Assembly: GCA_030247855.1 (NCBI GenBank) | Contig: JAPDRN010000001.1 | Location: 744,001 to 808,000 of the forward strand | From: Knufia peltigerae | Lineage: Eukaryota; Ascomycota; Eurotiomycetes; Chaetothyriales; Trichomeriaceae | Length of the DNA: 64,000 nt | Reading direction: 5' to 3' | Part shown: piece after piece, positions 56,701 to 64,000 of the stretch | Layout of the letters: each line of letters opens with the position of its first letter | How positions within the stretch are numbered: position 1 is the stretch's first letter | Made by a program: the position numbers and the translations under genes | Notes under the pieces: generated by a model | The model's database searches: none | What the model was told of the DNA's origin: nothing | The model's input: the letters and a program-made list of their open reading frames with translations, nothing else

Positions 56701-58630
56701 TTTGCGGAAGGTCAAAGTCGAAATCATGGTGTGAATGATCGTAGGATGCAACGGTCGCTATACTAGAGGTGTGGCTTCTCGAATCACTTTCAGCATCACT
56801 GAGCTCGCTCCAGGCTTGACAATCATCTGGGGGAAGACGTAAGGTATTTTCGACATACTCAATAACGCTTACAGCCTCTCTCGCTCTATGGCTTGCACAA
56901 AGCAGACCAATGAGGTGTTCGACGGCTTCAAAGTAGCTAGGTCTCAAACTCACGGCATCGGACCAATACTTGAGTGCGTCTTCCCTCCGATGGAGAGCAT
57001 GACAGGTTGCAGCAAGATTGGACATTGCCTCGATGTGGCCAGGTTCCTGGTTTAGTACGGCCTGATACCACTCTTCAGCTTTGGCGTAATTCCCGAGCCC
57101 ATATGCAAGACAACCGGCTAGGAGCATTCCATCTACCCAAGGGGTGTCTGCTTCATGACAGAGAAGCTCCATAGTCCTCAGGGCCGAATTTGCGGACTCG
57201 AATGACGGTGGTCTCGTGTAGACATCAGCGAGGGCAGGGCCTACTTTTCGAACTTCGGGTATGCGGTCTCTTGGTGGATAGTGAGTGTTTGAAATGTTAC
57301 TCGACGCTGAGAAGTGTTGGTTTCCGGCTCCAGCTTGTGCCTGCTGCGGACGGTAGATGGCTGTTTGAGGACGACTAGGGAGTTCAGACGTGGAATGGTC
57401 GTTATTGTAAGATGAGAAGGTTTTGGGAGTGCTTGTACTCGTTGGTATTCTATCCAACGAGGTCTCGTGAAAATGTGATCCTGATCGTCTTGGTGGCTTA
57501 GGGAAGATGGCAGGTTTCTGCACCGACCTTGAATCGGAAGTACTGCCACCCGAGGCGCGCTGATCCTTGGCCGTCCACCGAATGGTCTGCAGAAGGTCGG
57601 TGTAGATCTTGTTGGCCCAGGCAAAAGTCCTGTCCCTGAAAGCGATCCGTTCGGAGCCGGGACCAGGCACAATTGAGGAAAGTAATGGTCTCGAAACAGT
57701 TGTCGGATCGGTCATCAAATGCTCAGGCGGTGAATAGTGCTGCGGGAAAGAATATTGAGTATTTTGATAGGTGTTCTGCACATTCCACTTTGCTACTGGT
57801 GACTCGACTGTCGTGAGAGGCATCCCCAGAAGCTGGGGCTGGACTGTCTGCATAAACCCATTGTTCCGGGCGACAGGTAGATGTGCTGTATGTTGAAAAG
57901 TCCGGGGGTGCTGAAAGTGCTCAAGGGGAAATCTCTCCGTAGGGACCGGTGGAAAGAAACGAGAATCTCGGATAGCAGCCGGGCGATAAGGATTATAGGT
58001 GCCATCTGGCCAGTAAGGACCAAAATACTCTTGACTCGCCGAGGCTGTAGGACCGAATTGAGATTGAAGTGTCGCCGGCAGTACGGTTGGAATATTAGAT
58101 CCCGGCTGCATATAGTATCTCTGCGTAGGGTACAGTGGAAGGGCTTGATTGAGCATGGAGTCGAAGCCGCCAGCAAAGTCCCATGCTGACCGATATGAGT
58201 ATGGCTGAGAATTTCCGTGGGGCTTATGTTGTCTTTCCTGTCTTCCATCTCTTCCAGGATCCATTCCCCCTATGGTGCCTGAGCGCGAGCCCTGACTCGA
58301 TGTTGTCCATCGAGCGGAGAACGAGGGAGTATTCGTCTGGAACTCCGGTGAAGAGGAGAGAAGGAGGTGTTTGGATGCAGGATACTGAATGTTCTTGTCC
58401 AAGGCCGCTGTATCTTGTTCGGACAGCTTTCCATATGGTGTCTTGCGCTGTCGTACGATCTCATGTTCGGCGTAGCTTAGATTTATCGAAGTATTTCGAT
58501 CGTGTCGGTATAAGTTTGCCTCGGCAGGTACTGCATACTGTCGAGAAGTTCCGGAGGGGCGGCGAAGGTATATATTAGGGTCTCTGATGGTATCCATCGT
58601 ATGTGAGGATCGATAAGGTATGGAAAGCAT
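53768..58630 (-). CDS. O-GlcNAc transferase (GT41) with TPR superhelix
   Basis: UDP-GlcNAc:protein Ser/Thr O-GlcNAc transferase family, 1620 residues in one exon, expected in nucleus and cytosol. The start ATG at 58630 gives MLSIPYRSSHTMDTIRD; an upstream TTG extends the frame but is unlikely. Residues 1-470 are disordered (Tyr/Gln/Pro/Ser-rich). TPRs run from about 490 to 1000, e.g. GNYAKAEEWYQAVLNQEPGH, REDALKYWSDAVSLRPSY, GQLSAAIKMYERAVSCDG and GRVADAIVYYKRAVGANP. The catalytic half keeps the key family residues: NVGYVSSDFNNHPLAHLMQS (His near 1180), LGNFNQLYKIDP (Lys near 1400) and HTTAADVVWSGTPIVTWGKW (near 1485). It appears catalytically intact. Budding and fission yeasts lack this enzyme; many filamentous ascomycetes carry it. 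Confidence 0.93.
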   Translation of the reverse strand: MLSIPYRSSHTMDTIRDPNIYLRRPSGTSRQYAVPAEANLYRHDRNTSINLSYAEHEIVRQRKTPYGKLSEQDTAALDKNIQYPASKHLLLSSSPEFQTNTPSFSARWTTSSQGSRSGTIGGMDPGRDGRQERQHKPHGNSQPYSYRSAWDFAGGFDSMLNQALPLYPTQRYYMQPGSNIPTVLPATLQSQFGPTASASQEYFGPYWPDGTYNPYRPAAIRDSRFFPPVPTERFPLEHFQHPRTFQHTAHLPVARNNGFMQTVQPQLLGMPLTTVESPVAKWNVQNTYQNTQYSFPQHYSPPEHLMTDPTTVSRPLLSSIVPGPGSERIAFRDRTFAWANKIYTDLLQTIRWTAKDQRASGGSTSDSRSVQKPAIFPKPPRRSGSHFHETSLDRIPTSTSTPKTFSSYNNDHSTSELPSRPQTAIYRPQQAQAGAGNQHFSASSNISNTHYPPRDRIPEVRKVGPALADVYTRPPSFESANSALRTMELLCHEADTPWVDGMLLAGCLAYGLGNYAKAEEWYQAVLNQEPGHIEAMSNLAATCHALHRREDALKYWSDAVSLRPSYFEAVEHLIGLLCASHRAREAVSVIEYVENTLRLPPDDCQAWSELSDAESDSRSHTSSIATVASYDHSHHDFDFDLPQTFGSGSETLLPGFGSSGFAIPGADNGRILALIHAKGNMLYALGNNHGAAAAFEDAVLISTGHRKQGIKGLINNILRACLRNIRDPEYVRSKLDGKEPILLAPEHAEATARNMFPPDGDLPGLEHVTPPFAVQAAVSTTSNSLLSLAKIYQDGMSIATDIGTLKSPSTREILALYYLSLSLQRSPSTANNVGILLAGVQQSVHPAHLAESHFSQISNIPGVSAGSGISLALMYYNYGLNIDQKHAHLFTNLGSLLKDIGQLSAAIKMYERAVSCDGSFDIALANLANAVKDQGRVADAIVYYKRAVGANPDFAEAVCGLATALNSVCSWHGRGGICAYDKLRDRLHVDEDGMKHAPYRPYGWINRVVQIVEKQLKEGELWGCGTLTSKVVESLSAQLSLHKLDSHDNIREPAIEILQQALRSWSGQKWEGSRIVRLIERAIRYIGWQWYQDRYIKRKEYPARKYSRPLLPNTLSPPSAPTVLPFHTFTAPLSAKQIRQISQRNALRISVCTLRSAWLPATVFPPPAPPDPHLNVGYVSSDFNNHPLAHLMQSVFGLHNPTKVRAICYATTASDGSIHRQQIEREAPVFHDASSWGVERLVHQIVKDNVHVLVNLNGYTRGARNEVFAARPAPIHMSFMGFAGTLGAEWCDYVFADTISVPPDTLSPWRRNVDIEDRLRPDALVEDMEDWVYAENVIFARDTFFCVDHKQSAPDVNKGPPNFKDPLKRQTAWEEEQETRWKLRKELFPTLSDTAVILGNFNQLYKIDPATFESWLQILKVVPNAILWLLRFPDLGEQNLLKYAREWADPDVARRVIFTDVAAKGAHITRASVVDLFLDTPECNAHTTAADVVWSGTPIVTWGKWKYKMCSRMAGSIVASALPDGRAGEDARRELLVQSEKAYVNTAIELARGLKYPSQESGGRLKGRGKGRLMDYRRMLWEGRWSSRLFDTQRWVRDLEVAYWSAWEKWEKGEGGDIWL

Positions 58631-61310
58631 GCTTCGATGTGGCTGCCTAGCAGTCAAGGTTAAGTTATCGCTGGAGGTGATAAGATTTAACCCGCCTCGA
58701 ACGTGCTAGGACAGGGTCGTTTCGAGGATTTTGGTGAAAACAGAAGAAGGCAACTGGGCCTGCTCGCGGTCTCAAAATCGAAGCTCATTGTGGTGTTCCT
58801 CCAGAAGTGCTCCCATGCAGAGATGTCCACGCAACCATGGGTGAAGCAGAAAGACTGTCGTCCAACCCAGGAATCGTAGATGGTATGTATGTGTATGCTT
58901 GGGCAGAACGCACGAGACGGCGGTGAGAGGTCGGCAGGTGTGTTCCACGCTTGTCCGTCAATGCAAGGGAGGATGCTGGACAAACTGCAGGAAATACGAG
59001 GCGGGCAGACGGTTCGACCAGGGCGCGGCTCGATCAAGGGAGAAGGGATGGAGTCAATGCTCTATTCTAGCGATCGATAACGATACTGTAGGCAACAGTG
59101 ATATGCGACTTCGCTCACGAGTCTATCGAGTGGGTTGCTGTGATAAAGTCAAGGTCGAAGAAGTGAAGGTTCAAGGTAGGCGTGTTCCAAACGGTCTGAT
59201 CAAGTCAGAGGACAGAAGTTTACGCCTCATGGCTGCGCATCAACTCATACGGACCATGATTTTCTTTAAACGCCAACGACGGGACGAAGGCCTGGAGACC
59301 GCTAATGGGCTAATGCAAAGGGATGGGCTTGGAAGCGGAGGGTCGTGCTTGGGTCTGGGTGGTGTCACTTCTGTGCAGCTGGATGTGTCACGTCGGGCCA
59401 TGGCGAGATGATTGGCTGCGATAGTGGGCTTACCAGGGCTCCCGGTCTACCTGGGCCTCCTGGCTGGGGACTACGGTTACGCCCCCAGCTGCCAGGCTGC
59501 CTCGATGCTCTCCCCAAAGACGCCCGTGTGCCACGTCTCATCCTTCTTCCGGCCTAGTGATGACGATGAAGCGGCCTCCGATGGATAGCACTGGCCCTGG
59601 CCCAGCATCAGGCGGATCATCGTGATGCGCCCAGTGGCCGGAGGTTTCCAGTAAGCAATCACGAAAAACTGGGCATTCATCCAGCGCATCGCGTTTCGAT
59701 TACGAGGAGTGGTCATGAAGGCAATGTTGGCAACCTAGACCACTGCAGGAGGAACACTCGAAGAGGAGCCTCACGGAGGACTCTAACAAACTAAGGCTGC
59801 AACAGCAAATCCTACGAGTGTGATCAAGCCAGCGTTCCTTTTTCCTTCTTCCAGGGTCTTTTTCGTAAAAATAGTTGGTGTGTGTGCACCGATCCACGAT
59901 AGCTCCATTTATAATAGCATAGCGCTGTCCGGGGTATCAGATTTTTTGTGGGCAATCACCACCATCTCGTCTCCGTCCATCCCGGTGTACGGGAATACGA
60001 TGGGTGAGCGGACACCATTCTCGACACGCGAAGGCCGTCCTACACGTATATCTCTGCGTGACAGCGGCATCAACGTCTGTCCTTCCTCGATATTCCGGCC
60101 GTGCGACCCTGTCAAGCTGTCGTGTGCTTTGGAATATTCGTGTCGACGTTTTCCGGTGGGACCCGTCAAGCTGGAGCGGCATGTCAAGCGGTTCATGTGG
60201 AAGAGTTGTCTTGACCGGATAGTCGCAGCCGAATCACGGGTGGGCACTGCGACAGTCCGGTCAAGCTGAGTCGATCAGTGACAGATACTGTTCATAGTAC
60301 GTCGCAGGCAGATTGAGTGGGAATTGATTCCGTTCCATTCATAGCTTGAGGCCGATACCATCTCGATACGAAACAAGGACAGCAGGCTGTCTCCAGGACG
60401 GCTTGGCTGAAGGGAAAAAGGGAGGCAGTGGCTCGTGATGCGGAGTTGGAAAGGTGAGACTGTGCGCGAAAGAAATGTCCCCTGGTGTTGGTATTGGTTT
60501 GGTACCGGTTTCAGTTCATCTCAGAGGCAGAATTGCCTGACGGAAAGCCGACTTGCACGCCATGACGATGGCAAGCTGCCGTGTTATGTCTCACAACATG
60601 ACAACAGTGTAACAGTCGTCACGGCGACCAAACATTAAGTGGTAGAGAACGAAAGAGGCTGACGTACAGACGAGGCCGCAATCTAAACAGGATCCGTTGC
60701 AAAGGTGCCTCGAGGCATGCATGTCAACTTGTGGTTAACTTGTGGTTACTGAAGTACATCCTTTGTAAGCGTTGGTTTCGTACGGATAAGTACGGACACG
60801 AAGCAATTACCTACAGGTACCTATAGAAATGCAGCTTTGTAAAAACCGGCTTGCAAAAGACCTTGGGACTTTCTACCTTGCAGCTGCAGAACAGTGAGGC
60901 TCCCAATGAACGTTGCATTACGGAGTACCAGCAAGTGCCTACTTGCAGAAGCCTTGCCCTGCCAAGCCCAGGCCTTTAAGAGGCAGTTGGAGGAAACCTT
61001 TAGGGAGCTCCAGTTAAGGCTAGCCTCGCCAGGCCCTCGTGGCTTGCCTATGAATAATTATTTTCTGACTCCGACGCAAAATTCTTTCCCTTTCTCTTCT
61101 CTCTTCATCTACTCCGCCGACCAAGTAAAGTACATTACTTTTATCGCCAGTCTCGGATCTTTCCTTGCTGAGGGTGTTTTCATGTCGAGCGCAGATTAGT
61201 CGACCCTCTGGCTGGGCGTCCGGGGCTTAGAGATCATCTTGATCTCGATGGGATCTGGAAAATCACAGTCGAGGGTACAATATGACTTCTATAAAAGCAA
61301 CTTCGTGATT
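58631..61310. other. Intergenic region between O-GlcNAc transferase and adenylate kinase
   Basis: About 2.7 kb. It has a TACGGAGTA at 60919 and a tandem AACTTGTGGTT duplication near 60726-60747. Small ORFs (59477-59716 minus; 60894-61199 plus) have no known domain. Long leader sequence of the O-GlcNAc transferase may account for part of it, by inference. Confidence 0.5.
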
Positions 61311-62142
61311 TCATGTACAAAATCTATTCTCTACCTCTGCGAAAATCTGAGGGGAAATCTCATCGCTGCTATTCCCTTTTACCGTGACGACCAAATTCGG
61401 GTCCTGCTGTCGATAAAAGTCGAGTAGACTCTGGCTTGTCTGGTCGAACTTGGCCAGTCGCTTTTTCCATGTGGCTTCACTGTCATCATCCCTCTGTATA
61501 AGAGGTTCGCCAGTGACGTCGTCGATGCCTGGCACTTTCGGGTCGTTGAAGCCCACGTTGTACACTCTGCCCGATGCTAGATGTGTCCACCTATTTGCCA
61601 TTCGAGATAGGATTATATCAGCCGGAGTCACTAGTTGGAAGACCAGATTTATAGGCAAGAGGTAGGACAGAGCTTTCGCTTGACTTGCGGTGCGTGGAAA
61701 GCCGTCCAGGATAAAGGAAGTCTCGGGCGCATTGGAGGCCTTCACCACCGACGATGCCGACCCATTCCCTCGCCCTAGCGCCGCAATGATATTGTCGTTG
61801 GTGTCCGATGTTTCCAACCATTTCCTCGAGGTGAGCTCGGTTAGAATGAGGTTGAGGATGAGGGGATCGGGAACAAGGCCGCCATCTTTCATGTAGCCTT
61901 CTGCTTGAAGTCCTGCATTTCGTCAGTGAACACGCCGATGAACGATCACCATGCAACCGCGTACCTAGATTGCTTTTGTTCCTGACGTTATCGCGCAAGA
62001 GGTCCCCTGTTGCAATAGAGCAGAGTTGTGGAAACCTCGCAATTAATCTTTCAGATTGTGTTCCTTTTCCCACACCCGGAGCTCCAACGAGAATGATTCG
62101 GGCAGCTCTGTCCAGCTTACGAGACACTGTGCTGAAGGGCAT
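61311..62142 (-). CDS. ADK2: Adenylate kinase, GTP:AMP phosphotransferase type (Adk2/AK3-like)
   Basis: Nucleoside monophosphate kinase of 259 residues, expected in the mitochondrial matrix, converting AMP plus a nucleoside triphosphate to two diphosphates. Exons are 61965-62142 and 61311-61912. The start MPFSTVSRKLDRAARIILVG is the first ATG; the basic, Ser/Arg-rich leader fits import. The P-loop is GAPGVGKGTQSERL, AMP-binding residues lie in SIATGDLLRDNVR, and then FILDGFPRT. The LID is of the long type without zinc cysteines: RWTHLASGRVYNVGFNDPKV, then PGIDDVTGEPLIQRDDDSE. An insertion of about 20 residues (DTNDNIIAALGRGNGSASSV region) before the FILDGFPRT strand is longer than in most members. 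It is divergent from the primase gene. Confidence 0.92.
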
Positions 62143-62949
62143 CGTAGTCGTTCTGAAGGCGGAACGGCGCAGAGAGCGAGAGAGAGGGATGTACTGGGCC
62201 TGGCGTCCAGGCACAGTGCTAAGAGTCGACCATGTTGATGGTCTAGCGCAGTTGATCGAATATAACGGACGAGGAACGGGTCGCGCAACTCTAGGATGAG
62301 GATGTGCCTAGACGTGGGTGCGATAAATTGCAAAAGACACCAAAGGATGAGAGGAGGAGAAGAAGTAAATATGCTCGGTAATGGAGCAACGCACAAGGCG
62401 TGATGGAGTTATATAGTCCACGGAGTACGGAAGTACAGTCTTTACTAAAAGCTTCAAGCCTGGAATTTGGGGGATTTCTTCGATAAGGCCCGGAGCATGG
62501 TTTCTCGCTTACCTCGGACCCCGTTGGCTCTCCCTCACGACCGAGGCCAGCTACAGCTGCGTCCTCGCACTGCGGCCTCAGCACAATATTTGTCACTCAT
62601 AACGCCTAGGCAAATTTCTCGGTCTACAGAATATAGGCCTCACAGGTAAAGTATAGGTAAGTCTTGTTTGCATTCAACCTATTACTAGAACGCCCAACAG
62701 AAAAGGGCCTTATTATTATCTCGTATTTCGCATGATGAGAATACGAAGGCCGCCGAAATGTTATTCCGCCCCGCCACTTTGGAGAAAAGACAAGGCTAGA
62801 TTTTGGGAGATGATTGCAATTACAGCCTTGTCGCGTGCATGTTAGTTACTTGACGCGTCGAGCGCGCCACCATTCAATTATTCTGGCGTAAGTGGTGCAA
62901 GCATTACAACCCTCTTGTCATTCAAGGACCTTCAACAAGAACCACAAAG
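62143..62949. promoter_or_regulatory. Divergent promoter region ADK2-like / PRI2
   Basis: 807 nt between opposite starts. It has a variant CACGGAGTACGG near 62419. Nothing else was recognised. Confidence 0.5.
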
Positions 62950-64000
62950 ATGATGCGTACAGAGACGAGGTTCGACCCAAAGCGCAAGAAGGTCGACTAC
63001 AAAAAGACCCAATTTGCAACAGCCTCCTACAAAGACCAAGGTTACCCGTTTCGCCTATCTTTCTATGATGTCCCGCCAACTCAAGAAATCAGTCTGGAGG
63101 AGTTTGAGACCTGGGCTATTGATAGACTGAGGAGTATGAGTTTCTAATTGCAACTAGCAACTTTCCTCTAATGATTGATAGTTCTTGCCGAGATCGAAGC
63201 ATGTTCTTTCAGAAACAAATCTCCCCAAGAGACAGCTGCACACCTCGAGCCATTGCTTAAGAAATACCTCCCTCTCTCTTCCAACTCTTCTGCACCCGGT
63301 GGTGTCGTCGACCAACGCTTACGAAATGAGCGACGCAAAGACCACTATTCTCACTTCATACTACGGTTGGCTTTTTCAGGCACGGAAGATCTACGCAAAC
63401 GTTTTGCCAGGGTAGAGACGATGCTCTTCAAACTACGTTTTCAAGCAGATGACAGCCGAGAGAGGAGAGCCTTTGTCGAGAGTTTGAACCTGAACTGGGA
63501 GCTGGTCCAACAAGAGGAGAAGCAACAACTTGGCGAACAGCTACTGTCGGCGACACCCGGTCTACGCAGACTTGAGGATGAGAACTGGTTCAAAGTTGAC
63601 TGGACACGGGTGCCGGAATTGGTGGAGCATCGGACCATTCTCGTTAGGAAAGGCAAGGCATATGTTCCTATGCGGGAACAAACCAGTATGGTTTTGACAG
63701 AATTTGCCAATCGCCTCGAGAAAGGTCTCGAGATGACCTCACGTGCTCTGCCACGTCTTGACGAAGATGACCGCCTCACGCCTATATTGAACCACCTCTC
63801 CAAAAACTTTGCCACTCCTGATGCCGGATATTCGGAATCGGACTCATCCCTTGCTGGCGCTCCTATCACGGCAGCGAACATTGACGGGCTGTCCCAACAT
63901 TTCCCTTTGTGCATGAAACACCTTCATTCCACTCTACGCAAGAACAGCCATCTCAAGCACTTTGGACGATTGCAGTATTCTTTGTTCTTGAAAGGAATTG
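62950..64000 (+). CDS. PRI2: DNA primase large subunit (PRI2), 3' end beyond the window
   Basis: Large subunit of the polymerase alpha-primase complex, which makes RNA primers at origins and lagging strands. Exons are 62950-63133 and 63182 to the right edge. The 48 nt intron splits an Ile codon in DRLRILAEIEACSFRNKS. The start MMRTETRFDPKRKKVDYKKT, then QFATASYKDQGYPFRLSFYD and HYSHFILRLAFSGTEDLRKR, are the conserved N-terminal helical domain. The C-terminal 4Fe-4S cysteine domain is expected partly beyond the window; HFPLCMKHLHSTLRKNSHLK contains its first conserved cysteine. About 334 residues are visible. Confidence 0.94.

Noticed and set aside
59477..59716. 79-codon minus-strand ORF (MTTPRNRNAMRWMNAQFFVI...)
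   Set aside because: Starts with ATG and reads protein-like, but is short, without known similarity or partner exons; left unannotated.
60894..61199. 101-codon plus-strand ORF near the adenylate kinase 3' end
   Set aside because: No domain, and the frame begins inside a sequence carrying the TACGGAGTA motif; likely chance.
1..64000. tRNA or rRNA genes
   Set aside because: I looked for B-box-like GGTTCGANTCC and paired arms on both strands and found no convincing candidate; a covariance-model search would be decisive.

Overview
The window is nuclear DNA of a filamentous ascomycete (Pezizomycotina). Genes carry one to many short GT-AG introns (about 50-120 nt, with CTAAC/CTGAC-like branch sites). 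They stand as monocistronic units on both strands. The gene set includes Zn2Cys6 regulators, a FlbD-type Myb regulator, an O-GlcNAc transferase, Arp2/3, Beclin and CENP-A chaperone homologues. Eurotiomycetes fits best, but the class is an inference from protein flavour only.

Left part (1-9.8 kb): two divergent Zn2Cys6 transcription factors (1442 to the left edge; 1846-4827), a FAD-dependent amine/Amadori-type oxidase (4970-7207, minus) and an MFS sugar-porter gene (7877-9796, plus). The last two share a 669 nt divergent promoter holding two CGG-N4-CCG half-site pairs. This looks like a small catabolic cluster with its own regulators and is the most accessory-like region here.

Centre (10-38.6 kb): a dense housekeeping block. 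It holds CFT1 (pre-mRNA cleavage/polyadenylation), an LMBD1-like membrane protein, an unknown fungal protein, CMR1 (WD40, DNA damage), a Fungal_trans_2/tachykinin-family regulator, ATG6/Beclin, an SCM3-like centromere chaperone, a cysteine-synthase-like PLP enzyme, an NDUFAF7-like methyltransferase, a secreted S33 peptidase, the Arp2/3 subunit ARPC2, and UTP12 (SSU processome). Most pairs are divergent with 300-550 nt shared promoters, or convergent. One convergent pair overlaps by 22 coding bases.

Right part (38.6-64 kb): the flbD-like Myb gene sits alone between two gene deserts of about 5 kb each, the downstream one full of microsatellites. It is followed by a second MFS sugar transporter, a 1620-residue O-GlcNAc transferase with its catalytic residues, a GTP:AMP-type adenylate kinase, and the 5' part of the DNA primase large subunit (cut by the right edge).

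Two dispersed patterns run through the non-coding DNA: three TIR/TA-type MITE relics (about 17.1, 21.4 and 39.9 kb), and at least eleven exact copies of the 9-mer TACGGAGTA (often extended to GTAC-GGA-GTAC), all outside coding exons. No tRNA, rRNA, CRISPR array or complete transposon was seen.
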